Below, one piece after another: positions 23,864-37,112 of a stretch of 64,000 nucleotides of DNA (its first letter is position 1; each line of letters starts with the position of its first letter). The notes under the pieces are model-generated. The model was not told the DNA's origin. It saw only the letters and a program-made list of their open reading frames with translations, and ran no database searches. Source of the DNA: Petunia secreta. Taxonomy: Eukaryota; Streptophyta; Magnoliopsida; Solanales; Solanaceae. A program made the position numbers and the translations under genes. The DNA lies in contig JARKIP010000022.1 in NCBI GenBank assembly GCA_029990175.1, positions 20,434,001 through 20,498,000 on the forward strand, read 5' to 3'.

Positions 23864-25099
23864 GTATACTTTTTTGGTATATAGTATGCCTTACATTTAT
23901 ACTGGTTTATTTAGTTTATGATGAATTGTCTTCATGGGGTTAACTGATGAGAATATGAACTGTCTTGCAACGTGTGATCATTCTCTCTTGATCAATCCAT
24001 TCATAATAAAACTAGAAAAACTAAAAAGACTACTGCTTCGTTTCTTTATTAATAATGTATAATATTATGTTAGAATGTATACTCATGCAGTATAGTTCTC
24101 TTCCAGCACACAGATGTCATTTTCTACTACCTTCGAAAGAAGGCAAAGTATGGAGTTAAAGCAAAGATGACAACAACAGACAGTTATTTTGACAATGCCA
24201 TTCAAAGTCTGTATAAGAAGTCCATAGGTTTGGAAGGGAATTAGAGACTAGCAGCAACAAAACTTGCTTTGAAGGAGTATATCCTTGGTTCACAGGCTGT
24301 TATGTAACACACCATGGAAGAATATCGATGAGGTCCTCCTTCCTATGCATGTGTTAGTGGAGTGGCATTGGATGCTAGGGAGGGTTTCGTTCCGTGATAG
24401 GTGCATATATGTATATGACTTCGATCAAAACACAGATGCTGCTCAAGAAGTTAAGCAAGTAGTAATGGCATAAGCTTTCCAATTACCTTTGTTGTTAAAT
24501 GTAACTAACTTTTATGCTGAGAGGGATGACATCATCTTGGAAGATGGTTTTCACAATGGACATGTTTTAACAGATCCGTTTACTATTATGTATATTCTAG
24601 ATGTTCCCAAAGAGAAAACTACGTAAGGACTCTTTTTCTAATATATTGTAACATTTTGTTTAAATTTTTATACACTACTGTTTCACTAAAATTCCTGAGT
24701 GTTTCTATTCTTACAGGGACTGCGGAGCCTTTGTTGCTGTTTATGCAGAGTACCTGATTGAATATATCCCAATTGATTATGAGAAAAGTTGTATACAGGC
24801 ATGTCGAGCGAGATATTCTCTTAAACTGTGGAAATATGGTAAGCACAAAGTTTAGCAGAATGAGTGTAGTGATTTTGACGAATCTGGAATGGTTGATGAA
24901 GTTGTTGCGGCAAAGCAGCGTAAGAAGATGGTGGTCTCCAAAAACTAGTCATTTTATAAAGATGCCTGTTTTTTGTGTATGCAAGAGCGTTTTATTTTCA
25001 TATGAAATTCTATCACAGAAGACGATGTCCAAGCACTAGTCTTTAAATGTTAAATGAAATATTAGTTGTGAATTGCAGTTTCATTGTGTTTTTATGATA

Positions 25100-25420
25100 T
25101 TATGCCTATTTGAATACTGTATACATTTGGAGTTTTATCACTGGTATACGTTTCTAGTATACTATATACCCTAATACCAACACTGTACCATGATTGGTCT
25201 CATTAGCACTTTAAGATGTTGTACTTTTATCAATGGTATACATTTCTAGTATACTATATACCCTAATAGTTTATTATTAGTTAAACTCATATAAATTGTT
25301 TTCTTCAATATACCTTTCTATTGTACAGTTTTCACAATAGTATACTGCTTTACAATGACTGCAGCATTAGAACTGTCAAATTACAACAGTATAGGACTTT
25401 TGTTCTGTATACCTTCTTAA
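25100..25420. repeat. GTATAC motif cluster downstream of gene D
   Basis: About seven GTATAC hexamers, with 7-bp-spaced pairs at 25144/25157 and 25236/25249 that share the phrase TTTCTAGTATAC. The rest of 24949-25677 has no gene. Confidence 0.75.
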
Positions 25421-25677
25421 CTAATTTTGTGCTACAAGCCTTGGTATATATAACTTATAAAATATAACACAACAAAAAATTGAAATACTGAACACAACTT
25501 TTATAATCTGAAAGGCAAAAAAAAAAAAAGAAAAAAGAATACAATTGAAATATAAATCTAGATATAAAGTTACACAGAATACCTAGAACTACCAATCATT
25601 ATAAAAAATTACTAATATGTGAAAGAACAACAATAGATAATATATAAAACTAAAACCTTGTTTATTCTCCATAATTC

Positions 25678-25986
25678 CTAAACACGGTCTCCCTTGGCCC
25701 TCCATTGTGCAATTGCAGCGGATCTGCCATTACCTTGAGCAATTCCATCAATTTTTTGTAATATTGTCCGCTGCGTGTACCTTAAATTCCACAACTCATC
25801 TTCACATTTCTTTCTGAATTCGTTCAAGGATTCCACCTCATTCTCCAGATTTTCAAAACGCCAATAGAAGTGTCTTGGTAACATGCCTTTGAGTTGATGG
25901 TCCATGACCATTCTGGAAAACTTGTCTTCCATTAGATGGTCCGTGGCCATTGGATGGTCCGTGGCCATTGGATGGTCCGTGGCCAT
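25678..25986 (-). CDS. Small coiled-coil protein E (102 aa) with MATDHP repeats
   Basis: Open frame from an ATG at 25986. The first residues are three copies of MATDHP/L, made by an 18-bp tandem repeat (starts 25986, 25968, 25950), each offering an ATG. It continues with a basic stretch and a coiled-coil-like part (FENLENEVESLNEFRKKCED, then LWNLRYTQRTILQKIDGIA). The tail is RSAAIAQWRAKGDRV. Another frame of the repeat reads NGHGPS, but it is shorter and lacks the coiled coil. Not recognisably homologous to B, though similar in size, charge and place beside an Ulp1 gene. Function unknown. Confidence 0.5.
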   Translation of the reverse strand: MATDHPMATDHPMATDHLMEDKFSRMVMDHQLKGMLPRHFYWRFENLENEVESLNEFRKKCEDELWNLRYTQRTILQKIDGIAQGNGRSAAIAQWRAKGDRV

Positions 25987-26519
25987 TCTCCATATGTACT
26001 TTTTTATCAGATAGTATATTTGACACAATTTTTTTTTGGTTCAATAACAAAAATGACAGATTGGGTGGGAATTTATAGACGTTGGCATCTGTTTGTAAGA
26101 GTCACTTCTGGAAATTCTGAAAAAGTACAATGTTTACAATGGGTCACACTATTTTTAATAGGTTTTTGAATTAGTTATATTGACAGATTGGGACATTGCC
26201 ATCTGTGCGTGCAGTTATATTGACAGATTTAACTGTCAGTTTTTTTTCATTAACAGTGCTATTATTTTAAATTTGAATTACTGTATCCGTGCAATTATAT
26301 TGAGAGTTTTTACTGTCAGTTTTTTTCATTAACTATGCTATTATTTTTAAATTAATGTAAAATACATTTTAACTGCATGAAATTGGCAGTTTTTAGATGT
26401 GAAACAAGGGAGAGCGACAATCTGCAGAAAACTTCTAAAAGAGGAAAGAACTTAGCAATCAACCAGCCATCACATAGAGATTCAGTCGCCACAGATAAAA
26501 TCTGTCTAATCACGCATGG

Positions 26520-27065
26520 TACCTTGCTAATGCTGTATACCTTTCTAGTATACTATATAAATCCAATGTTATACAACTAAAAAAAATATATATATATATC
26601 TCGCAGTTTGATACCTTTCTAATATATGATATTACTCCAATGGTATTCGACTTTCTCAAACGTACAAGGCTTTGCTTTCATTAACATATTTGTCCCTACT
26701 AACAAAAAGAATACCATTTTCAATTATATACTTTTCTAGTAAACAGTATACCACAATGGTATACAGATTTGATTTGTCACAGTATACTTTTTATTAATAG
26801 AAAATCATGGCACAGTTGTATACCTTTGTAGTATACAGGATAGCCCGAATGGTATACGCATTTGTTTTGTCAGAACATACTTCCGTATTAATTATAAGGA
26901 ATTATGTTGCAAGTGTATACCTATCTACTCAACAGTATACCTAAAAAGGTATACCTTTTTACTTTGTTTTTGCACCTGACTTGCTTTTGGGTAAGACAAC
27001 TTTTCTTTCTATTGTCTACAATGTTGGTATAGTTATATCCTAGGTTGAAAGGTATACTATGTGAA
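26520..27065. repeat. GTATAC motif cluster between E and F
   Basis: About a dozen GTATAC hexamers. Three pairs have the exact 7-bp spacing (26535/26548, 26746/26759, 26818/26831). The rest of 25987-27264 shows no gene. Confidence 0.8.
26681..26874. repeat. 194-bp direct repeat, left of gene F
   Basis: Repeated with few differences at 32022-32215, in the same orientation on the far side of gene F. It carries six to seven GTATAC motifs. It marks a 5.34-kb unit containing gene F. Confidence 0.9.
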
Positions 27066-27264
27066 AATGAAACAACACAATCTGCTTTGAATTACAACGA
27101 GCAAATGAAACAAAATTCATCATTTATAAATGCTAAAAAGCTGAATGTAATTCAACAGTGAAAGTGGTAGTTCATAATATTACTTCCTAAAATATAAACA
27201 TATACATTTCATATGACCAAAAAAAAAAAGTGAGCCCTGAAGTTTCTTCACTAATTGCTAGTCA

Positions 27265-30200
27265 CTATTTCCTGACAACCATCGCCATGCATTTTCCAGG
27301 ATATTCAGAATCAGTTTCTTCATTTTGTGCGATTTTCTGACAACCATGCTCCCACAAAAGTGCAGCATATCTTGTATGAAATTCGTGTATATCAAAACCA
27401 TGTAATTTGATGGCGATCCCCTCAACAATGTGCTCTGCAAAAGTAGCAACAAATGCTCCACAATCTCTGTACACACACATAAATTGCACAGATCATTAAA
27501 GAAGAAATATGAAAAAAACAATAAGTTCTGGTAAAAGTATATGTGCAGAAAGGCTGCTTACGCTAAATTCTGCTTAGGAAGTTTCTCGATATATTCAACG
27601 TCGTATCGCTCCGTCAAAGTCTTCCCATTATGTAATCCATTTTGCATAACAAGGTCATACCTGTTAGTATAAAACCCACTATGGCACAAAAGCAAAGGGA
27701 CAACTACAACATAAGTATTTACCGCATCTTCAATAGCTTTAGTTATCCATCGAGTGGGCATCGAGTCGTATACAGATATAACCCTGGTCCGTAGAAACAG
27801 TTTCAAGAGAATCCAATGGGTCTTTTTGTGAATATAAACAAAAGATAGAACCTCGTCAACATAATTCCATGGAATGTTGCAGCAGAGACGATAACCAAGC
27901 ATATACTTCTGAATTTCATTTGCTCCCCTCAGCGTGTCTACTCGTACTCCTCTTTTCATTAATTGGTAAACAGCTTGAATGGTGTTGTCAAAATAATGAT
28001 ATGTAGTTGTAATCTTCACTTCAAGATGGTACTTATCTTCTTTCTAAGGTAGTAGAAGATAACATCAAGATGCTGAAAGAAATGTGTTTGCAGGAATTAG
28101 CATAAGTTGATAAACAAAATTAAAAACAACACTATACTTCCAATGAATGATACAGAAATCTAAACAATAAAAAAAGTTCAAAAAGAAGTTGATATACCTC
28201 AGAAGACATTAGAGCACCACAGGTTTGTAATACCCGAAACCAATCCTTAGTTGTAATCTGAGCAACCCCCAAATCAATAACTGGATCAAGAACATCATCC
28301 GCTTCCTTACTGTGCAATCGAGAAGACATAAAATCATCAAGCCAAATATATAAAAGTAAACCATTAAAATAAAAGTATAGAATATAAAATAGTCAAAAAC
28401 CGCCAAGAGTCGATACTTACTGTCCTTTAGGCTTATACATCGCTTTCTTCAATTCAGTCAAACAGTTAGAGCCACAACCTTTTGAAATAGATTTTTCAAA
28501 TGGCAATACAGTGACAACACTAGTGCAAGAATCACATTCAATGACAGAAGGTGAATGCTGCACACATTCAGTTATTCTTTTGGTCTGACGAGGACCGGAG
28601 ATTGGAGAGGTTTGAGCCTTTCTTTTAGGACGACACCTGACAAGAGAAATTTCAATTCTTGTAGAGACACTGGGATATACACGTTCAGAATTCACATCTA
28701 CATGTTTTAATCCTTGATTGATAACTGATGTTCCACCAAACAAACACTGGTAAGTAGCCAATCTGGACAGGTATGATGTAGTGCAGCTATAGGAAATTCC
28801 AAACCTGTAGTAAGATTGGGACCGCTACCATCTACTAATACTGCTTTCTCACGACTCTTCTGCTGAAAGTTGATATCATCTATATCCGTTCGACCAGCGT
28901 CGCCATGATTTGCAATACCATCAGAAACTTCAGTCATTGCAGAGACACTGGGACAAAAAGTTCCATGATTTACATCTCCATCTTCTAATCCCTGATTGTG
29001 AACGGCTGTTGCACGGAACAAAGACGGCTAAATAGACAATCTGAACAGGTATGACAAAGTGTGGCTATAGGAAGTTGGATACCTGAATAAATATTCGGAC
29101 TGGTACGACCTACAAATGCTGCTTGTTCGAAACTGTTTTGTTCAAACCTGATAAAATCTCTATTCTTTCGACCAGCTCTACCACCACTTTCCATATTATC
29201 AGACTGATTAGCTCTGGTCGCATCCTAGGAATACAGAAAAAATTAACCTTTAACAATCTGGAAATATACAATAACTAAACAAGAAAATTGCCTTATTATC
29301 TGTCAAATGTTTATCAATAATTGAAGCAATATCATCTAGCTCGTTCGCAATCTTATCATCAGCATACAGCTTAACCTATTAAAATTAATAAACTATATAA
29401 GATGCAGGCAAATTTCGCCTAATATAAGATGCAAGTATAATTCTAGAGGAAAAAGAAAGACAGATACATGGGAAAAACAAAAGACAAATACAGTATACCC
29501 GTTTCATTAAATCGGGAGAGGAATCATTGGCAGCAGCACTACTTTCCTGGGAAGGGTTTTCCCTACATGCTGCATGTTCAGAACTGTTTTCTTCAAACCT
29601 GATAAAATCTCTATTCCTTTGATGAGCTCTACCACCAGTTTCCATACCATCAGCCAGATCAGGTCTGGTCCCATCCTAGAAATAAATAAAAAATTGATCT
29701 TTAACAATCTGAAAATATACAATAACAAAAAAAGAAAATTACCTTATTATCTGGAAAATGTTTATCAATAATTGAAGCAATTGCATTTAGCACATCCGCA
29801 ATCTTGTTCTCAACATACTGCTTTACCTGTTAAATTAATAAACTATATAAGATGCAGGTAAATTTCACCCAACAAAAGAAGGCAGTATAATACTTGGGGA
29901 AAAAGAAAGACAACTACAGTAATACCCATTTCATTAAATCGGGAGAGGAATTCCAAGCAGCAACACTACTTTTTTGAGAACGATCTTTCCTACTCTTCTG
30001 CATACGGTTTGGCTTTATAATCAGAAAGGCAACAACATAATATATTAAGAAATTACACTTAATCATCACATTAAAATATAAGCATATAAACTGAACCTCT
30101 TTGCTCAGTGGCTGTTGCATTCGAGCAGCAACATTGCTAGCTTCAGGAACAGAACTCTGATTATGAGTTTGTCCACCATCAGCACCCAAGTCTTCTTTAC

Positions 30201-31723
30201 CAACATCACTAGCTTCAGGAGCTGGCCCTCTTTTCTGTGTTTTCCCAACAGTGGAACTCAAGTCTTTTTCAGCAATATCAACAAATTGAAAATCTTCTAG
30301 GCCTAACTGTTTGCGCTCAGCATTAGTTGGTAGTATGTTTCTTATGTTTAACTGTTCAACAAGTATTGAAATAAGTAAAAGCAAAGAACAAAAAACAAGC
30401 ATAATTATAGATGTACACTGTAAAGGTATACTGCAATAAATAAGGATACCTTCACAGCTTCCTTCAAAATAAAAAAATCCTTGTGCAAACAAAACTGTAT
30501 TGTATACTAATTACACAAAAGTATACCTTGAAAGTATAGAAGTGAAGAAAACTAACCTGTTCAACTGACTTAGTAAAAATGCCGAGCAGTTGAGAATTAG
30601 AAGCAGCATGCATGTCATCTCTGCTCCAATTTATAAGTCGTGGTATCTTTGAACCACCTACAGATAAAATTCGGGAAGCAATCACTCCCGCAATTGGTAG
30701 AAAAGTCTCACACAACCATGCTTGAATTGCAAGTGTAAACCCAAGAATTTTATAACTACTTGGCCTTGATAGAAGCTTCTTGTCTATTGACGTTTTTGTT
30801 ATCTTGAAAACATCAACACCCCAAGGATAGTTGCCATAGTATCCCTTCTTAACAATATCAACGTATTTCATGTCAACATAGCCATGATCTTTCCGTGTAG
30901 CAAATAGAAAAGTGAAAATAAAATATAGCATTGCTATCTTCAATGCATCTGCGTCATTGTTTTTCCAACATTTCTTACTGAAACAAGTAGTTAAATCAGA
31001 CCAGTAAAGACGCACATTTCCACCAAAATACTTTTTCATCAAATGATTGTTCGCAGGAGGTGTGTTCTGCTCCACATCACCTGTACACTTCAACCCAGTG
31101 ACCAAACGAAACTCGCCCAACCCAAAATGAAGATGATGACCATTCACATCAAACCACAAATCGTCACCAGATGCAGGCTTGATTTGCCTCATCATTAACC
31201 AAAAAGAACTGTATTCTGACGAATTTGTTGTGGCATATCCAAAAAATATCCAAAACATGTCCTACGAAACATCTGAAGTTGACACTCCGTCAAGTTGTTA
31301 GTTAACTCTTTAACGATGTTAACATTGAGATCATTGTTGATTTTTGGAGTATACCGATCATAGCTAGAAGGTGCAGCATAATAATTCCAATCCTAGAAAA
31401 CACATAAGAAACAACAGAATAGTAATTACTTTCTATACATTACTTTGGTATAAACCACACATATAGGAACACTTTTAATTAATTTTTAATATGATACAAC
31501 ATAACCTTTTTATACTTTCACAGATATACCACAATAAATTACTTACTATATACACTTTACCAAAAATTTAATTTATGCATGTACTAAAATCTGTTGACTA
31601 ATACTAATTTGGCCATACCAAATGAAAACTTACCTTAATCTTATCTTTAGCATCATTAACGCGACTGCCACAACTATAAATCTGTTCACTATTACAAATT
31701 TTTCGACTTGATGCACGATCCAT
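27265..31723 (-). pseudogene. Ulp1-like gene F (DUF1985 + C48 protease), best preserved copy
   Basis: Exon 1 starts at 31723 (MDRASSRKICN). Exon 2 (31392-30557) is DUF1985 (CFGYFLDMPQQ, FGLGEF, YPWGVDVF, FTLAIQAWLCE). Exon 3 (30351-30097) is the acidic linker. Several repeated linker exons follow (about 30010-28420), with short introns of about 55-65 bp, a basic patch RCRPKRKAQTSP and PFEKSI. The protease exons are 28075-27558 and 27467-27265. His lies in THWILL, Asp in VYDS and Cys in DCGAFVATFAEHIV. I found only two lesions: a 1-bp loss in an A5/T5 run at 31201-31205 in DUF1985 (beside the WLMMRQ motif) and a 1-bp loss near 28032 at the start of the protease domain. Both are single-base and could be assembly errors. 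It is closest to gene A. Confidence 0.85.
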
Positions 31724-32021
31724 TAGTGCGTATCAAACACAAGAAATAAATTCACCCAATTGAATGATTAAACAGTAAATTAATAATAGAAAGATGCAAA
31801 TGCACACTTTTGGCATTGAAGAAAGAAAGGAAGTACGTGGAAGACATACAGTAAATAGTTAAATTAAAAGAAAGGAAGTACCTGGAAGTGACGTTAGATG
31901 TGGCTCTAGAAAATGTTGTGTAATATATTTTTGAAAAATATATTGTTTTGTAATACATTTTTTGGCAATTAACTGATTTTTTAATATATTTTTGTAATCT
32001 GGTTTAAAATATTATATATTT

Positions 32022-32215
32022 TTAACATATTTGTCCCTACTAACAAAAAGAATACATTTTTCAATTATATACTTTTCTAGTAAATAGTATACCACAATGG
32101 TATACAGATTTGATTTGTCACAGTATACTTTTTATTAATAGAAAATCATGGCACAGTTGTATATCTTTATAGTATACAGGATAGCCCGAATGGTATACAC
32201 ATTTGTTTTGTCAGA
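32022..32215. repeat. 194-bp direct repeat, right of gene F
   Basis: Partner of 26681-26874, equal in length. It is part of a larger GTATAC cluster (about 12 hexamers from 32080 to 32670). The rest of 31724-32864 shows no gene. Confidence 0.9.
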
Positions 32216-35200
32216 CCATTTTAAGTGTACTATACACTGTTGTTATACTGAAGTCTTCTATGCTAAAATGTATACTGTTGGGTAGATAGGTATATACTAG
32301 TGTGGTATACAAGTTTCATTTTGTAGTAGTAGAAAACCATACTTCTATTTTGTATACCTTTGTAATATATTGGTATACACGAAAGCATGGTTCTTTTGTA
32401 TACCTTTTTAGTGCATGATATACCCCTGATGGTGTACAATAGGCAACAACATACTAGTATACTTCTATGGAATACAGAGCACTAAAATAGCATACCATAG
32501 GAAAACAGATGATCACTTTTGCACAAAAGAATACTAGTTTATGTAAAAATTAAATCGACTGAAATACATAGATTTACACGTTCAAACCCCATGTGTCTCT
32601 ATACAACAAGAGTATCTTAGAGAGAAAAAATGCTTTCGCTCAACAGTATATCACTTAAAAGCATATGTATACCATTAGAATACATGAATTAGAAACGACA
32701 AAGTCAAGTACTAATATCCATAAGTACTAAACAAATTAATTCTGATATCCATAAACATAAGAAATTTCGAATAACATTCCAAGACAATAATGTCTAAGAT
32801 ATTGCAGTTTCACAAGTAAGATGTTTAACATTTTACTCCTCATTTTAAAACATATAAACCTAATCTATTTCTTGCACTTCTTTCCTCGACGATGTTTGCC
32901 CTGCCTTTCAGGATTCCGACCAGGATCCTCAGAGTCGCTTTGTTCTTTGCGATCCTGTTTGTCCTTTCCATACTTCCACAACAAAACTGCAAATCTTGCT
33001 CTGTATGAGTGTACATCGAATTTGGGAATCTCTACACCTTCGATGATATACTCAGCAAAGCTGGCGACAAAGGCCCCACAATCGCTGTATTACAGGCATT
33101 AGCAATATGTAAGAAACTAACATATACATTAATTATAAATGTTAAGTAAATGAAAGAGCAAAGAATTCAATTCTTACATGCCATCCTGTGTAGGGAGATT
33201 ACAAATACTCAATTGTGTAAGGATCTATCAACTCTCTACCCTTATGCCTACCACCTTGTAGCTCAATATCATCCCTCTTCTCATAAAAATTAATCGTCAG
33301 CAGAAATAGTGGCAGTAACACAGAATATGGTTGTAATGACTTTTTGACAGAAATTTCACCACTTGGATCCCCAGTGAATCATACACATATATACATCAAT
33401 CTACAAGAGATATTCTAGCCAATATCCAGTGCCACCCAGTTAGGTCATGAACAGGACATAGAACCTCATCAACATCACACCATGCAGTGTTGCAAAACAT
33501 AGTAAAACCAAGCATATAGTCAATCACATCATCATACTTATCTATGTTAAATTTGTTTTCTTCATTTCCAGTTAAATCTTCATAAGCCTCTGTGAGGATC
33601 TTATTGAAGTTGTAATCTGTTGTTGTCATCTTCAATTTAAGTGCGTATTTAGCTTTCTTCCTCAGATAGTAGAAAATGACATCTAGATGCTGGAAAAAAA
33701 TATCAGTATACTGTGCATGTATACAAACAGAAAAACAACTCCAAAAAAATACAAATTTCAAAGTGTACATACCAAAGAAGTCAGATCTTTTCTAGGAGTA
33801 TATTAGGTACGAAACCAACTCTTACTGCTGATCTCACCAACTTCAAATTCAAATAATTTGTCAAGCTTCTCGGATTCCCTAATTTGAATTAAATAAAACC
33901 AAAATCAAGAACACAACCAATACATTGTTAAACTCAAACATTACACTTCTAACACAGGAATGAAAAATCTCATTAAACTCACCCCTTTTTCTTCTTCACA
34001 AAATTGTTGAATTCACACTCAAGATTGAAATCAACATGCTGTGTTATACTTCCAATGAACGGAAACTTCTTGGATACAACCTGTTTTGGTGATGATGCTG
34101 CATTTACGTTTCCCTCAGATATTGAAATAACACTTGCACCGGAATTCCATGTAGAGACATAAGGAGACTCTTTAACTGCTCCAGTACGTCTGCATCTTTT
34201 ACGAACCACATGTGTCTTGTCAATACTACGTCTTTTCACAGCAGCTGTAACATCATTGTCACCTTTTTCAAACACATCATCATCATGAGATTCAGTGTTA
34301 TAATCCTTGCAATCATCTTTACTCGGAAGCTGCAGCTAAATAAATACAAATAACGTTATTATATCGAAGTAAAATGAATGCCAATATACCCGCAGCATAA
34401 GTGTATAACATTAAAGTATACGTTCTAGTTAAAAGTAAAGGTATACCAATAATAAACTTGAAAAGATCACCTTTGAATATGTCACCGGCAGCGCAATGAG
34501 TGCAATACGAGTGTGAGATTCTGACCCACTGGTTTTCAGCTCAGGACCCTGAGCTACAGTTTCTGGTAAAAAAATGTAATTAGATATTATGAAATTTCTT
34601 TTCAAAGATGAAGAAATTAAAAAGTGCATACCAGAGGTTTTATCTGCAACATCATATGTTGCTTGACGTGCAATACCACCAACTAATTCATTTAGTTGAG
34701 ACTCAGTCATTTCAAGTTCACGACCCCATTGAGGGTCTGCAATTGATTTATCACAAGAAATAGCACAATTGACTCCAGGTAAGACATCAACGCTACCATG
34801 TACAGGAGAATCTGAAAATGGGTGAAAAAAAACAGAAACTTGAATAACTCCAAAACTTGCAAAAGAATAACAGCAATCTCATTGTTAATTTGTCACTCAC
34901 CGATTTCCAACTGACGCCACTTATCTGCATCTACAAGTAATTTCAAGTAATTAGGTATGAGCTAATTTTTATTCAAAGATAGACAACTTATACAAAACCA
35001 AAAAATATATACCTGAAATTTTATTCTCAATATGAACTGTTGTTTGACAGGTAATCTCACCAACTGATGCATTAGGGTGAGTTGCAGTGATTTTAACTTC
35101 ATGACTGAATTCAGCATCTACAAATGATTTTTCAAAAGAAGCAGCATAATTGACCCCAGTTAAGACATCACGACTATCATGCACAGTAGAATCTTAAAGG

Positions 35201-35318
35201 AGGTGGAAAATTTTGAAAGAACTATAAAATTTACAAAAGAATATTAATTTAAAAATAAAAAGCTGCTAAGTAGCCAATCTGAACGAGTACAAAAACTTAA
35301 GAGCATAGAAAGTTGCAT

Positions 35319-35918
35319 ATCTGCAGTAGCATTGACACTGGTAACCCCTACCGATGTTGAAAGTTCAAGACTGTTCTGTTCGAAGGTAATATCATTTCTT
35401 TCCTTTAGACCAGCGTCACCATCATTTTCCATTCCATCAGAGAGTTCAGTTATTCTTCCTTTAGTTGTTGCAGAGACGGTGGGACGAAAAGGTTCATGAT
35501 TTATATCGCCATCTTCTAATATCTGATTATCAACAGCTGTTGCGCCAATCAAACACTGGTGAGTATCCCAATCCAGACCAGAAGGCCAATGGTATAAATC
35601 AGACTGAAAAAGAGCCATATCTGTAGTAGCATTGACACTGGTAACCCCTACCGATGTTGCAAGTTCAAGACTGTTCTGTTCGAAGGTAATATCATTTCTT
35701 TCCTTTCGACCAGCATCACCATCATTTTCCATTCCATCAAAGAGTTCAGTTATTCTTCCTTCAGTTGTTGCAGAGACGGTGGGACGAAAAGGTTCATGAT
35801 TTATATCGCCATCGTCTAATATCTGATTATCAACAGCTGTTGCGCCAAACAAACACTGGTGAGTATCCCAATCCAGACCAGAAGGCCAAGGGTATAAATC
35901 AGACCGAAAAAGGAGCCA
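35319..35918 (-). repeat. Two 300-bp tandem modules in gene G linker
   Basis: The segment around GTAGCATTGACACTGG recurs exactly 300 bp apart (for example 35326 and 35626). Each unit encodes about 100 residues, including LFGATAVDNQ-type and GDINHEPFRPTVSATT motifs. Diverged members occur nearby and in genes A (about 4260-4700) and F (about 29030-28600). Confidence 0.9.
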
Positions 35919-37112
35919 GACCTGGAGTAACATTCGGACTGCTAAGACGTACAAATGCTGCTTGTTCAGGACTGTTTTGTTCAAACCTGATAGGATCGCT
36001 ATTCAATCGACCAGTGCTACCATCATTTTCTATCACATTAGCCTGATGACCTTTGGTACCATCCTAGGAATAAAGAAAAAAGTCTTCATGGTAACATCAA
36101 ATTAGAAAAGGAAAAAAATAGTATACCATTCAGGTATACTATAATTCAGTGTATAGCCTTTTACCATGACGTATACTACAATGGTATACCAGGCTTAATA
36201 ATACTAAAAAAGCTTCTTTTTCTATTTGTATGCTCATTATGCTAGACTGTATACCCACAAAAGTATATACTACTTTAACTAAAAACTACCCACCTTTTTT
36301 GTTATAAATTAAGTTAACTGAATTATATACATTTAAGAATCTAGAAATATACAACAACAAAAGAAAAAGATTACCGTATATTCGAGCACACGCTTATCAG
36401 CAACTAAAGCAATTGCATTTTCCATTCCATCAGAGAGTTCAGCTATTCTTCCTTCAGTTGTTCCAGAGACAGTGGAACAAAAAATTTCATGATTTATATT
36501 GCCATCTTCTAATGTCTGATTATCAACTGTTGTTGCACCAAACAAACACTGGTGAGTATCCCAATCCAAACCAGAAGGCCAAGGGTATAATTCAGACCGA
36601 AAAAGGAGCCATACCTGCATTAACATTCGGACAGCTAAGACCTACAAATGCTGCATGATCAGGACTGTTTTTTTCAAACCTGATAGGATTGCTGTTCAAT
36701 CGACCAGTGCTACCATCATTTTCCATAACATCAGCCTGATGACCTTTGGCACCATCCTAGAAATACAGAAAAAAGGTTCATGGTAACATCAAATTAGAAA
36801 AGGAAAAAAATAGTATACCATTCAGGTATACTATTATTCAGTGTATAACCTTTTACCATGATGTATACTACAATGGTATACCAGGCTTAATAATACTAAA
36901 AAAACTTCTTTTTCTATTTGTATGCTCATTATGCTAGACTGTATACCCACAAAAGTATATACTACTTTAACTAAAAACTACCCACTTTTTTTCTTTTTAA
37001 TTAAGTTAACTCAATTACATACATTTAAGAATCTAGATATATAGAATAACAAAAGAAAAAGATTACCGTAGATTCGGGCACACGTTTATCAGCAACTAAA
37101 GCAATTGTCTTT
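35916..37112 (-). repeat. 692-bp tandem duplication of an exon-intron cassette in gene G
   Basis: Sequence near 35916-36420 recurs near 36608-37112 (GTAACATCAAATTAG at 36091 and 36783). Each copy has an exon (DRIGLNS-like linker) and an intron with five GTATAC motifs, including two 7-bp-spaced pairs (36121/36134 and 36171/36184; 36813/36826 and 36863/36876). Confidence 0.85.

Larger units (their letters stand above)
17975..24948 (+). pseudogene. Ulp1-like gene D, second lineage, split by a LINE
   Basis: The 5' part is missing: no DUF1985 was found. Recognisable exons: about 17975-18052, 18134-18261 (heptad-like, SIKKELGNLKEHVVVKF), a Ser/Thr-rich linker about 18527-19020, and GRYPFEESI near 19036 (equivalent to GRFPFEMSI in C). 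After the LINE the protease resumes at 24107-24624 and about 24718-24948. His lies in EWHWMLGRVS, Asp in YVYDF and Cys in DCGAFVAVYAEYLI. The EWHW type is shared with gene G, not with A, C or F. Lesions: TAA near 18559, TAG near 24243, a 1-bp frame change near 24285, TAA near 24470 and TAG near 24855. The LINE lies between exons, probably in an intron. Confidence 0.75.
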
